Part shown: piece after piece, positions 11,801-23,049 of the stretch
Layout of the letters: every line of letters begins with the position of its first letter
Position numbering within the stretch: the stretch's first letter is position 1
Assembly: GCA_033026295.1 (NCBI GenBank)
Contig: JAUPFM010000054.1
Span: forward strand, 62,001-126,000
DNA: 64,000 nucleotides
From: Channa striata
Lineage: Eukaryota > Chordata > Actinopteri > Anabantiformes > Channidae
Reading direction: 5' to 3'
Position numbers and translations under genes: made by a program
Notes under the pieces: model-generated
Told to the model about the DNA's origin: nothing
Database searches by the model: none
The model's input: the letters and a program-made list of their open reading frames with translations, nothing else

Positions 11801-13257
11801 AGGTACATTCAGTCTCAGGTGTTGAATATTTCATCGTCCTGGTCACATGGAGTCAGCTCAGAAGGATTAACGCTCCTCCTGTCACCATCTCCTGCAGGTC
11901 GGCAGAGGACGGGGACTCGAGCAGACGCCTCCTTGGGAGGGAAACCACGCAGTGGGTGAGTGTGTGTTTCGGCCTGTCTGCTCAGGTGTGAATCTTTGAA
12001 CTGCACGTTGGAGTTTTTGTTTTACTTTGCATTCAAACTGTCTGTGTGTGTGAACTCTTAAACCACAGACTCTGTACCGGCTCCAACTGCACAGTACTTC
12101 AAATAACAGGCTTTGCCTTTTGTCTAACATTTCTAAACGTCAGGGCCTGAACGCTGCAAGAACTCACTCTGAAGATGATAATAATCATTTTTAATATCTG
12201 TTCAGGCAAAGCCACAGCTCCCAGCACCACAGGGTTTAACAGGTAAAATCCAGCATCTGGTTCTGGTTTCAGTTCAGGTGTTTGTGGAAGTTGCTTGAGC
12301 TTGAAGCTGAAGTTGAACGGTCGGAGAATTTGGTCCAGGTCTGTACGTGGTGCAGTTTTAGCTTCCACAGTCGTACCTTTCCACTGTGAAAGCAGATCCT
12401 GGGCCTTCATGAATTTTTCAGAGAGGGGAGTCTCGCTCTAGTGAGTGAGGAGAACAGCTGCTGGTATCCCATCATCCCCTGCTCGCTCACATCACCACAC
12501 TGAGACAGGTATGAGTCACTGATAAGGACTTTTGGCATTAAAAAGACCTTTAGTGGTGATGCAAGTCGCACAAACTGGACACGTATTAAAACTGGTGCCT
12601 GTTTTTCACTGACGACACCTTAAAGTATCTGCAGTAATTGACTTATGGTTATTAGTTTGTCCAAATACTTTTGGGCCTCTAAAACTGCAGAATAGAGAAT
12701 ATTATTGTTGTTATTATCACTGTCCAAATATATATGGACATGACTGTAGCTATTTTTTGTTTAATTGAGCATTTCATTCTGCCCCTTAAAAAAAAAACAT
12801 TTTTATTAGACTCTCAGTTTTGAAAAGCTGAATTACCTCAAAATACACAAACTCAAATTTATAAATTGCCCAGTTACACCAGCAACTAATGATTATTTTA
12901 ACTTAAAATTATTTTTGTCTTTACAAAATGTCGAATTAAGCTCAATGTCAAGCGTCCATCGTCACCTTAGCAGCTTCACGTTTCTTGTTTGAAGGCAAGA
13001 TATTCAGTTTACACGTCAGGGGGCTGTGTGATCTGAAAGATGATTTCTTCTTTCATAGTCTGTTAAAAGCTACAAAAGGTATTAAAACATTTAACAAAAA
13101 TAACATGTGGCAACCAAGAATACACAAACATGACCATAAACCTTTACCAACAAAGCTAAAAATAAAAATGGACACAGAGATGTGACAGTCGTCTGTGCAG
13201 GTTTAGTCAGTTACACGCTTCCCAACACTGACGATGTTTCACTGCTGTTCTCCACAG
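10580..13257. other. rpl22l1-slc7a14 intergenic region
   Basis: No protein-coding exon is recognised. The region holds CA tracts (11633-11649 and 11765-11800) and, near 12640-12745, a segment resembling a fish interspersed repeat with phrases about 'tgtccaaatac' and 'tgtccaaatatatatggac'. A noncoding slc7a14 leader exon may lie somewhere here, but I could not place it. Confidence 0.5.
11765..11800. repeat. (CA)n microsatellite
   Basis: A nearly perfect AC dinucleotide tract with one interruption lies in the intergenic region upstream of slc7a14. Confidence 0.9.
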
Positions 13258-13400
13258 AGTCTGTGTCCTCCACCTTCCCTTTGATGAGACAATCGCTCAA
13301 AGACAGAGGGGACGCTCTGACGAGGAGGACAGTGATGGACGAATGAGACACGGGTAGAAGCAGACGCTGCAGCACAAACAGGGAATAAACAGGTGCAGCG

Positions 13401-15942
13401 ATGGCGGCCTGGCTGGCCCGGGTGTCACTGGGTGACGCCTGGTACAACATGTACTCGCGCCTGCTGAGAACCAAACCCGTGGGCTCCATGGGTCGCAGCT
13501 CCGATGACCTCGCCGAGATGGCGGAGGGCTCGCCGGTCGGGTTGGCCAAGGTGCTGACCACCGTGGACCTGGTGTCACTCGGCGTGGGCAGCTGCGTGGG
13601 CACGGGGATGTACGTGGTCGCCGGGCTGGTTGCTAAGGCGATGGCCGGGCCCGGGGTCATCCTGTCCTTCATCATTGCAGCTGTGGCCTCCATACTGTCA
13701 GGTGAGACGCCAGCAGGTGGAGGAAGGTGGAGTCATGACAGTAACATCTGACGGAGAGCAGATATGGCAGGTCTAATTCAAAGCGTGTGATCAGGGGAAG
13801 GTTCATTTATTCAGGAAGATCCTGCCGAGGTTAGGATCCTCTTTTCAGCGAGCGACAAGGTGAAAAACATCCGAACTGAAGCTCACATGTGACCTTTGAC
13901 CCGCAGAAACTAAATCCCTGCCTGTGTCATCACCATCAGAGCTGGAAGACGTTCTCATATCATCTACATATGAACGGCCCACAACCGGAACGTGATCATT
14001 TCACGTTTCTGAACATTACTGCTCACTGTTATTCTGCAGCCGATAACACACATTTTAATGACTCTTTTACATTTGGAATCTTATTCATATTATTTCTAAT
14101 GGTATTCGGTCTCCACTTATATAGTGTTTAGTGTCCAGGTAATTTCATTTCGCTTTCTGTTCATGTGCTTTTCCTTTCTCAGGGCAAAACACTTTCAACA
14201 CTATTACAAGGTCACAACACACAACAAGTTTCCGGTTCTCTACATCTCAGTAGCTTGTGCAAACACTGGGTTCCAAAAGTCACACAGTTTAAGGCTTTTT
14301 CTGACGTGAAACGAAGAAGAAACTTTTCAGATGTTTCAAGGTTTTGATCTTGTCGACTTATTTTTCTACAGGCTCCAATCTGTTGAGTGTCAGTGACACA
14401 AGCACAATTTAAGTAGTTTTCATCATTTACGTTAAATTCTTCTTTTTGTAATTCTTAGAAAATGCTGATCGCAAACTTTTTGATTCTCCATTTGTCTCCT
14501 AAGATGATCTGACAGCTGCAAAACATTTTTACGCAGTCTCTGAAAATTCCTAAAAGATGAAGTTTGCAGGTGTGTGGGTGATTTATTTAGAAAACTCCAT
14601 CCATCGATGAAGAGTGACTGAAAAGGCCGAAAGCTCCGGACAAACACCTTTGATGCAACACAAGTCTTAAAAACCAGAAGGCATTTCGGGAACTGGGGAA
14701 GTGACGTGTGACGTGTGTGTGTGTTTTCTTCCCCTCAGGTGTGTGCTATGCCGAGTTTGGCGTCCGCGTCCCAAAGACCACCGGCTCGGCCTACACCTAC
14801 AGCTATGTGACGGTGGGAGAGTTTGTGGCCTTTTTCATTGGCTGGAACCTGATCCTCGAGTACCTGATTGGCACGGCGGCGGGAGCGTCCGCTCTGAGCA
14901 ACATGTTCGACTCTCTGGCCAATCACAGCATCAGTAACTACATGATAACGCACGTGGGCACGCTCAGAGGCCTCGGTTAGTGTCCAGACAAGGGCCGACA
15001 CAGTGAAGACGTGACGAGTCTCAGTTTTTGTGTGAATTATTTTGTGCATATCTGAAAGCAGTTTGAAAGCAGTCTGCATGTACATGAAATGATTTCCACA
15101 TTCTTCTTTCAATCGTCCGGCTTCCTGTCCCACTGGTCTCCCTCTCTGCTCGTGTCTCAGGTAAAGGAGAGGACACGTACCCCGACGTGCTGGCCCTGTT
15201 TATCGCCCTGCTGGTCACGGTGATCATCGCTCTCGGTGTGCGTAACTCAGTGGGCTTCAACAACGTCCTCAACGTGGTCAACCTGGTGGTCTGGGTGTTC
15301 ATGATCATTGCCGGACTCTTCTTCGTCTCTGCCAGCAGCTGGGAGGACGGCAGGTTTCTGCCCTACGGCTGGTCGGGGGTGAGTCAGTGACCCGCTGTGG
15401 GTTATCGTATTTGTTCTTATTTAAGAGCTCATTTACAAGACATAAAGTGATTGCAGAGAGATGGACAAAGACTAACGACTAATGGGAAAATGAACAACCT
15501 TAAAACGGAAAAAAGTGGAGAAAAACACAAATGATCATAGACAGACAAAACGACAAAACAAAAAAAACAACTGATAATTAGACACAAAGTTAATTTTGTG
15601 TCTATTCAATGACTTTGAATAGACACAAAATTATAAAAACGACACAACATGACATCATTAAAAGATAGACACGAAATCACCACAAAATGTCCCATGTTCA
15701 AATGGAAACTAGCCCGCTGTCGATGCCACACAGTGAGCTGGAGGGAAAGTGAACATGTCTTGTTTGTGCTCAGGTGATGCAGGGGGCGGCGACCTGCTTC
15801 TACGCCTTCATCGGCTTCGACATCATCGCCACGACGGGAGAGGAGGCCAAGAACCCCAACACCTCCATCCCGTACGCCATCACCGTCTCGCTGGTCACCT
15901 GCCTCACTGCCTACGTGTCGGTCAGCAAGCAGCGCCGTGCAG

Positions 15943-15996
<54 letters not shown>

Positions 15997-18510
15997 ACAC
16001 TGTGTCAGGACTTTATATCACAGTATTTGTCGTGTTCTCAGCTTAAAAGCCTCCGCTCATGTTCTGCTGGTGTCTGAAGGAAATAAAATACACATTCACG
16101 ATCATAGTGTCCTGGAGCCTGAAGAGTGCGACGGCGCTGAGAGCTTTTTTACACCTTCCCTATAAATATGCTTTAATATGTATCTTAATGAAATAAAACC
16201 TGCTGCTTTTTCATCCATGACTCACAACGCAGCCAATATTCAGACGTAATGTAGGTTTTTCTATGTGTGTTTTTCAATGTGTGTCACTGTGCAAACACTC
16301 GGTCAGTGGAGGCAAACTCCCAGTTTTTGAACCCCTGGGACTGGCTCAGAGTGGGTTTTGTTCTGCTGTGTGCAGGTGAGCGTGATCCTCACCCTCATGG
16401 TTCCCTACAACCTGATCGATGGCTCGGCTCCTCTCATGGAGATGTTCGCAGACCACGGCTTCCTGTGGGGGAAATACACCGTGGCTGTGGGCTCCGTAGC
16501 TGGACTCACGGTTTCCCTGCTGGGCTCCCTGTTCCCCATGCCCAGGGTCATCTATGCCATGGCCCGGGATGGACTGCTGTTCAGGTGAGGAGGCCTGAGA
16601 CACGCACAAACAAACAGTTTTGCGCCATCTTACCCCCCCCTCGCTTGTGCAGGTTCCTGTCCCACGTGTCTGTGCTCACACACACTCCCACGGTGGCGTG
16701 TGTGGTGTCAGGAAGCTTCGCCGCCCTCCTCGCTCTGCTGGTGAGTCTGCGAGACCTGATCGAGATGATGTCCATAGGCACCCTGCTGGCCTACACGCTG
16801 GTCAGCGTGTGTGTGCTGCTGCTGCGCTACCAGCCTGACGAACAGACCGACACACACCAGTTCGACTCCGGCGATGCTGTGGACGGACTGAATCACCAGG
16901 ATGACGGAGATTTCTCCACCAAAGACGACAAGATGCTGATTGAAGGCTCGGGAGGAGACAGATCGTCGTCCTACCACGCCGGTGGGACAGAGGGGGAGAG
17001 CGACCACTCTGATTTCCACACGGGTCACGCCTCCCTGCTAAAAAGGCTTCTGGGAGGTCATTACCACACGCTGCAGCTGCGACTAGGCCTGCCTGACACG
17101 TCAGCACGCCCCACCCCTGCTACCGGCCGCGTAGTGACCCACTGCACCCTCCTCCTCTTCTTCATGTCTTTCCTCCTCTGGTCCACCATCATATTTGGTG
17201 TTGAGCAGGACACGGGGGCCGGCGCGGTGTTTTCAGGCTTGATGGCCACAATGATGGCAGGGTCCATAGCAAACTTTGATTAAGATGGGCCCACCAGCCC
17301 AGAGAACATTCTTGATTCTGGAGTTCAGACGCAGTATGAATGAGCAACATTATCTTTTCCTGAAATCCTCGACTTTGCAGATCCTTCAGTCTAAACACAT
17401 GCATGTTAGGTTACTTGGTGACTCAAAATTGCCAGTTGGTGTGAATATGAGTGTGAATGGTTTGAATCAACAGCTGAACCTCATCAACCCAGCCCTAGCA
17501 AACTCCTGTCTGCACTATTTCACCTGGGCCTGGCTGCTGAGTCTTCACCATCTGGTGCCTCCAACACTTTTATCCAAAGGTGAGCTTCCCATTCACCCGT
17601 TCACACAAACTCACACACTGATGGCGATGGCTGCCATGCAAGGTGCTCACCTGATCCACAGGGAGCGACTGAGGGTTGAATGTCTTAGCAAGGACACTTC
17701 GACATGTAGCGATGCACAGTATTTTTTAAAATTCAATATGTGATGGTAGTTCAGCTTTTGTAAATGTTCACTCGTGATAAAATCCAGCCTCTTTAAAACC
17801 GCTTTGTTTTCAGATTAGTTTTGGACTTTTCTGTTTTTACCAGGCTCTTTACTAATGATCCCTCACCGGATTGTGTTTTCATGTCAGAACACAAGTATGC
17901 TGCCACGTCAACATGTTGATTCACAAACTAACTGTGTGCATGGATGTAAATTTATTCCAAGCTTATTCCAAGTCAAGATATGAAACAACATTTTTGATGC
18001 TTGATGTGAGCAGACAGTTTTTCACCTTCTGGAGTCAGATGTGGACAGGAATGGACAGTTTTCCTACTTGGCGTCTCGCTCTCTGAGCTAAAGGTTTTGT
18101 CTTCTGTCTGCAGGTCTGTTGATCTACGGCTGTTACGGAGTGTGGCACAGCACACTGGAGCTGAACGCCCGCGAGCAGCAGGCACACGCCAGCTCCTACC
18201 AGAGCTACGACGACCACCTCGACGACACCTTCTCCCCTGACGACGACCTTTACCCCCAGGAGCAAGATGACAGACCCTACCAGGGTTGGTCCGCCCCGGA
18301 CGAGCGGGATACCACTACCAGCAGCACAACCCGCCACAGCAGGAGAACCAGTATGAGGATCTGGCGGGAGAGCAGCATGTGAGCCAGTACGAGGACAGTG
18401 GAGACCAGCATGGATACCAGTCTGGACCAGGAGGCCAGTATGTGGGCCGAGGCAGCAGGTCCAAGGGAAAGACCAATCATGGCTTTGATGCAGGTTTGGA
18501 GGAAGACTGA
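13401..18510 (+). CDS. slc7a14: SLC7A14-like cationic amino acid transporter, 3' part disrupted in this sequence
   Basis: SLC7A14 is a 14-helix APC-superfamily protein of the CAT branch, found in lysosomal membranes and expressed in neurons and retina. Exons in phase are 13401-13701, 14739-14975, 15161-15378, 15774-15920, 16376-16584 and 16653-~17268. Hallmarks include VGSCVGTGMYVVAG (helix 1), FGVRVPKTTGSAYTY, GAATCFYAFIGFDIIATTGE, SLLGSLFPMPRVIYAMA and DLIEMMSIGTLLAYTLVSVC. The last exon, 18114-18510, starts GLLIYGCYGVWHSTLELNARE, again as in SLC7A14. Two things are wrong. The segment between them (about 60-70 residues, with the PENPKK...PYMAPC loop and the next helices) is absent, and the exon 6 frame runs into a stop at 17281-17283. 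The last exon also changes frame near 18307. It could be a damaged allele, an assembly fault or a truncated paralogue. An acceptor at 13257/13258 suggests a leader intron. Confidence 0.88.
15470..15690. repeat. Degenerate GACACAAA/GACAAAAC-type minisatellite in slc7a14 intron 3
   Basis: Poorly conserved tandem phrases around 'agacacaaa', 'gacaaaac' and 'acgacacaac' fill this intron segment. The same type of A/C-rich degenerate repeat recurs elsewhere in the window (for example 18735-18960, 28680-28800 and 30570-30830). Confidence 0.65.
15944..15994. repeat. (GT)n microsatellite in slc7a14 intron 4
   Basis: About 25 GT copies begin 24 bases after the donor of slc7a14 exon 4. Short reading frames that run through it into poly-Cys-Val are artefacts of the repeat. 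Confidence 0.95.
17405..17470 (+). repeat. Fragment of a widespread fish interspersed repeat beside the slc7a14 break
   Basis: The phrases 'ggttacttggtgactc', 'aattgccagttggtgtgaat' and 'gagtgtgaatgg' match the central part of a very common fish repeat. A longer copy is at 49163-49350. This fragment lies about 130 bases after the point where slc7a14 homology stops. Confidence 0.65.
17560..17720 (+). repeat. Second interspersed-repeat fragment in the slc7a14 gap
   Basis: The phrases 'cattcacccgttcacacaa', 'cacacactgatggcgatggc', 'tgccatgcaaggtgctcac' and 'aaggacacttcgacatgtag' resemble a repeat common in fish genomes. With the fragment at 17405-17470 it takes up much of the space where slc7a14 coding sequence is expected. 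Confidence 0.65.
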
Positions 18511-18734
18511 ATACAGGGGGGTTTAGACTTGGTTCAGTGACGTCTTCCAACCCAGAATGTTAAAGGCTGAATTCAAGATGTGTACGTCAAACCACGATGC
18601 TTAATGTCGGCAGTAAACCCGTCCGTGCTTTACCTGGATGTAAAAGAAGATTCACTGCGCTCACCTCCCTTCACACAGCCTCAGTAAAACCAGCAGCTAC
18701 ACGGTGACAGTGGCCCTCCCCCAAATTTTGTTCA

Positions 18735-18960
18735 ATGCAAATTGACCACACACCAGAGAAACACAAAGAAATTGACCAGAAAGAGGCAAAAAATGACACA
18801 AAAATTATTTTCAATAATATGCACGTCTCAGTCCAGTATAGACACAATTGTAATCCAGGGAAAAATGACCCAAACGAGACACAGCATCATCACAAAGAAG
18901 CACACGAAGCAAAATAGAGACAAAATGAAGTCAAGGAGACAAAAAGTGCTAAAAACATGT
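18735..18960. repeat. Degenerate A/C-rich minisatellite in slc7a14 3' UTR
   Basis: Tandem, drifting phrases such as 'gacacaaaa', 'gagacaaaatga' and 'gacccaaacgagacac' fill this segment after the stop codon. It belongs to the same family as 15470-15690. Confidence 0.65.
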
Positions 18961-19304
18961 CCACAAACGTCTTCCTGTCCACTGCTTTTGAAACCAGGGA
19001 AAAATAAGATTCTTTCTGTCTGTCTGCAGAGTTTCTGACAAAGCTGCAGGTTTTACCGGCAGGAAAGTGTCAGCTAAGAAAGTACCAAACCTATGCAGAA
19101 TATTCCATCGATGAATATGATATTTTTTAATTAGTTATTTATAGACTATTCTGTTCTTAATGTTGTGGCTGGTTACAATGGAGCTGATTTTAACGAACGT
19201 GCGTGTTCAGTATTACGTTGTGCTCTCAGCTCTTTCAAATTGAGGATCAGTAACGTCTGATGATTATACGGTGTTTAGTTTTATTAATCTGATTGTAAAG
19301 TTGA

Positions 19305-19752
19305 AATAAATGAATGTGTGAATTGTGCTTCCTCTCCACCGCTGGCACTTTCTTCTTTACTTCTCGTTGCTTTTTACATTTGAGACTTTGAGACTCTGAA
19401 TGTTCCCCTGTGTGTGTGTGTGTGAGTGTGTATGTGTGTTCTTTGTTTAAAGTCACACTAACGTCTCAACGTCTTTGTGCAACTTTCTGAAGCTGTAAAA
19501 CGTGTTTTTGTAAGTTCCTCATCTTACAGGATAAATGTGTGTTATTGAGTGAAATGAGTTTTCATCTGTAACAATGAAACAACGTTTGTGTATTTGAGCA
19601 TATTCTGACAAAGCATTCGCTGATCCACTGTACAGGACATGACTGAGTTTTGTTTCTGACAGCTGAGGTCACGGTCACTTTAACAGGAAGGTTGCCAGAT
19701 CACACTAAGCACATTTTCACTTCCTGCCGGGGGAAAGATCGACTTGAATAAA
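19305..19752 (+). terminator. slc7a14: slc7a14 candidate polyadenylation signals
   Basis: AATAAA occurs at 19305-19310 and again at 19747-19752. The first would give a 3' UTR of about 0.8 kb and the second about 1.25 kb. The second lies only 50 bases from the opposite-strand signal of cldn11. Confidence 0.5.
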
Positions 19753-19801
19753 GCTGAAGAAGCAGCAAATGATTCCTATTACACAATCTGAGCACAAGGT
19801 T

Positions 19802-19807
19802 TTTATT
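19802..19807 (-). terminator. cldn11: cldn11 candidate polyadenylation signal
   Basis: TTTATT on the + strand reads AATAAA on the - strand, 484 bases past the cldn11 stop codon. The intervening A+T-rich sequence without reading frames fits a 3' UTR. Confidence 0.5.
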
Positions 19808-20136
19808 CAATCCTACAAACACCAGCACTTCATCAGATACAGAATCATATTTATACAGAACTTCTTTTTAATACTTTTAAAGCCATCCTCATATTGTTCA
19901 TTTTGCCTTCACATTAATGTTAGAGCAATAAAAAAGTTAGCAGACAAACTATTGCAAGGAGAAAATATTAGCTGTTTATTAGCTTCACAAGTGCTATAAA
20001 ATGCAGAAAATGTAAAAAGTATGACAAAATATTTGCATAGAGCAAAATGTCTCGTAATTCACAAGAATAGGTTGTAATTTATTACAAAGTATAAGTATAA
20101 GTAAGTAAGTAAAGGCAAAAGCCATGTGACGCAAAT

Positions 20137-20178
20137 GCTAATGTTGCTAATGTTGCTAACGTTGCTAATGTTGCTAAC
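20137..20178. repeat. Tandem 9-base repeat in cldn11 3' UTR
   Basis: Four to five copies of GCTAATGTT or its variant GCTAACGTT stand in a row, preceded by a short GTAA tandem run at about 20100-20112. The unit is nine bases long, but the position after the stop codon makes it untranslated. Confidence 0.85.
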
Positions 20179-20290
20179 ACCTACAGATAAAAAAGAAGCA
20201 TCAGTGGAATTTACTGTGTGTGAGGAACCTGCAGTAAATTTCCGTCAGAACTGAACTGGAAGAAACCTAAATGCAGCGTGCTGGGCTCCT

Positions 20291-21878
20291 TCACACCCGC
20301 TCGCTCTTGGCGTGGTTGGCGGGCTGGTTGGCGGGCTGGTCGGCCGGCGTGGCTGTGCCCCGCTGCCTGGAGTAGTAGAAGCTGTTGTCCCTGCTCGGGG
20401 TCCAGGGGACGGTGCTGTGGCAGAACAAGATCAAGGCGCCGCCCACGAGACAGAGGGCCGAGCCGACCCAGCCGGCGTACAGGGAGAAGCCGAAAGACAT
20501 CAGGCCCTCGTTTCGGTGAGAGCCGATGGGGAACCAGATGGTGGAGACGACCCCGCACACGGCTGGAAAACACAAGGACACAGAGGAGGACAAGTGAAAA
20601 AAGTCTGGAGTGAAGGACGTTTGGACATCATCCACCACCGGCAGCACTTTTTTAAACATGGACGAAACAAGTCATGTAAAAACCACTAAAAACTACTGAC
20701 CTCTAAGAACCTAAATCCAAGTCCTCCAAAACCTGAAACCAAGTCTTCCAAAACCCAAACTAACCATGTCTAAAAATTAAGTCTCCTAAATCCCTCAACT
20801 ACTGTCTTTTAAGCACCTGAAGCCTGAAGTTTTCTAAAATCAAAACCTCTAAACCCCCAAACCACTGCATTCCAAGAACCCCAAACCAAGTCCTGTAAAA
20901 CCTCAACTACTGTCACGTTTATTTCCCAGCTTTGTTCCTGTAAACATGTATGGACGTGTGTGCAGACCCCCATGACCCCTATGAAGACACCACTGTAAAT
21001 TTGAGGTCAGGTTTGCCAGAGCAAGGTACGAGACAAAAGCGTGCATGATGCCAGGGAGTCAGTCCTCGTACAGATAGAGGACAGTGTCCTGTGTTGGAGG
21101 ACGTCCTCACCCATCAGGATGAAGAGCACGCCTCCCACTCGGGCTCGGATCTTCTTGATGGCCGAGGTGTCGTTGGGCAGCCGGACGCAGGGCATGGACG
21201 TGAGCACCAGCAGCATCCCAGGGAGTCCCATGAGACACGCGAGGACCATCAGAGCACGAGACGCCTGGATGTGGGCTGAGACACAGAGAGACGCGCTTGA
21301 TTTCGAACTGCAGCATCTGTTTGGTTGAACTCCTGGCACAGACACACACTGTCAGGAATGTGCTCACACACACACACACACACACACACAGGCTCTAAAA
21401 GGAGTCACTGAATCTGAATATACTTCACGGAAGCTTTGCTGTTTCATAGACATTATATTCACACACACCTGTAATAATCTTCCCTCTAACTTCAGTTCAT
21501 CCTGTTTAAAATTCAACCAGCCTGAACCAGATTCATTTTCCCGCCTCACGCGCAGGTTTGAGTTTAATTCCTACAACAATATTAATGTCTCATCTTTCTG
21601 AAACCCTAAACAGCCGATGTGTCCATCCGCCGTGTCCGTGCGTCCGTCTCACCGGGCAGGTCCAGGACCTGGTCGAGGCTCACGCAGTGGTAAAGCGCCG
21701 GGGAGATGACGCACTCTGCCCACAGCCCGTTGGAGCGCAGCTCGTCCATGCGGAGGCAGGTCGCCTTGGAGTACTCGCAGCTCCGGACCCAGTCGTTGGT
21801 GGCCGTGGCGACGAGGAGCCCGACCCATCCCGCGCAGCTCGCCGTGCTGCCCGTCATCATCCTGCACATGTGCGCCAT
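20291..21878 (-). CDS. cldn11: Claudin-11 (oligodendrocyte/Sertoli tight-junction protein)
   Basis: Claudin-11 forms the tight-junction strands of myelin and of the testis barrier. Coding exons on the - strand are 21878-21653, 21275-21111 and 20562-20291, in phase, for 220 residues (human 207). Four membrane helices are visible. The first extracellular loop holds the claudin signature W...GLW..C...C as NDWVRSCEYSKATC followed by SNGLWAECVISPALYHC. Helix 3 and loop 2 read VVSTIWFPIGSHR, and helix 4 has YAGWVGSALCLVGGALILFC, both close to claudin-11. The tail is slightly extended by alternating PADQPANQPANHAK and ends in KSERV, a likely PDZ ligand matching the KSAHV end of human claudin-11. It is convergent with slc7a14, as remembered for human. 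Confidence 0.93.
20690..20910. repeat. Degenerate tandem repeat in cldn11 intron 2
   Basis: Recurring phrases ('ccaagtcctccaaaacc', 'ccaagtcttccaaaaccc', 'ccaagtcctgtaaaacc', 'ctcaactactgtc') suggest a tandem unit of several tens of bases that has drifted. It is A/C-rich on the + strand, but its unit differs from the GACACAAA family. Confidence 0.65.
21365..21390. repeat. (CA)n microsatellite in cldn11 intron 1
   Basis: About 13 CA copies on the + strand read as GT on the cldn11 strand, about 90 bases before the exon 2 acceptor. Confidence 0.9.
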
Positions 21879-22390
21879 GGTGAGCCGCCGTGCGTCCTGA
21901 CGCGTTCCAAGGAAACCAGACCAGAGGGGCTGCGACGTGTTTCACCGTCTGCACAGATTGAGATGCTGAAAAAAAGTGATATTTATGCGGATAAACACTC
22001 GAACTAAGAATAATATTTATTTTATTCTCCTCTGCTTTACTAATAAAGATACTGCCGACGCACGTGATGCCTGCAGCTGTGTCCGTTCCAGCGTCCGTGT
22101 TTTCCCTCCGTGTCCCGCGGATGCGCCTCAGTGCGACCCGCAGAAACACGCCCGGAATAAGCTGGATGTCAGGGTGTGGCGGAGAAACCGCCGTCAGCCA
22201 ATCCGAGCTGATGTGCGACGTTAACTGAAGCCAGATGCAGACACCGACTCCGACAGCAGAACCGAGCGGTGCCAGGCCCACGTGGGGAGGCTGGACGGTC
22301 CGACCCGGCTCGTGACTCACCTGAGGCCCTCTGCTGGTCTCCACCCCTCCTCCAGCAACCTCCCCGTTTGTCACACGACAACTCAAAGCA
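21879..22390 (-). promoter_or_regulatory. cldn11: cldn11 upstream CpG-containing region
   Basis: CpG-rich sequence continues from cldn11 exon 1 to about 22350 and should contain the leader and promoter. The gene is followed upstream by the 3' end of phc3, transcribed the same way. No TATA box or defined start could be supported. Confidence 0.45.
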
Positions 22391-22403
22391 ACTCTTTTGA
22401 TTA

Positions 22404-23049
22404 TTTATTCATTTATTAAATAATTTCAAGCAGGATACCATAAAAATGTGACCATTGAAGACACCAGCCTCTACCCTGATAGTGACTTTTTTAATGCACA
22501 GACATATTCTTGTCCAGAATATAGTGATATAAAACATTTAACTTTCATAAATCACTTACAAAGTCTACGTGTTATTATTATTATGTTTTCTTTTACACAC
22601 ACCGGTTATGTTAGCTACTGGATAGATTTGTCGTCAACGTCACGTTCTAAAAAAACTAAATAGACAAATTTTATATATTAAATGTTCAAAATCCTTCATG
22701 AAATAGCTTCAAATTTACACTCTCCGGCATCTTGTAAAATATACATAAAGATACATAAACCCCCCCGGTCTCCTGCTAAGGTCAGAGGACCCAAAACGGA
22801 TGAACTTCCTCCTGGACTCCGGTGCGGTCACGCGTCCGCAAACCTCGCCGCTTCCCCTTCGCTAAGGCCACACCTCGATTGAAAATCCGGATAATTTCCG
22901 CAAATCTCTTTTTGTGACTTTGTTCTGTCGTCCTTGGTGTCAGCTTTTGTTTGAAACTGTCTCTTCTCACCTTCCGAACTGTCCGGTTTCTCCGTTGCCT
23001 CACGTCTTTATTGCCTGTCTTCCATCTCGCCTCGTTCTCTTCTCCTCTC
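22404..23049 (-). other. phc3: phc3 3' untranslated region with polyadenylation signals
   Basis: Downstream of the SAM-domain stop codon, two - strand AATAAA hexamers lie at 22404-22409 and 22412-22417. They give a 3' UTR of about 0.64 kb. It would end about 0.5 kb before the cldn11 start codon, so the two genes are closely packed head to tail. Confidence 0.5.

Noticed and set aside
16267..17283. A continuous 338-residue frame taken as one exon
   Set aside because: It reads through an intron (16585-16652). Splicing at those sites restores the SLC7A14 order, so the uninterrupted frame is accidental.
17283..17340. A SPEN/QPREH-like phrase considered as the missing slc7a14 PENPKK motif
   Set aside because: Only three or four residues agree, the following sequence does not continue into PYMAPC, and a stop follows soon after in that frame.
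20137..20178. Regular short repeats considered as a CRISPR-like array
   Set aside because: The unit is nine bases with no spacers, in a vertebrate genome: a simple tandem repeat.
21649..22386. A 245-residue - strand frame overlapping cldn11 exon 1
   Set aside because: It is in a different frame from the claudin, and its sequence is low in complexity. The claudin frame has the family signature and matching exons.
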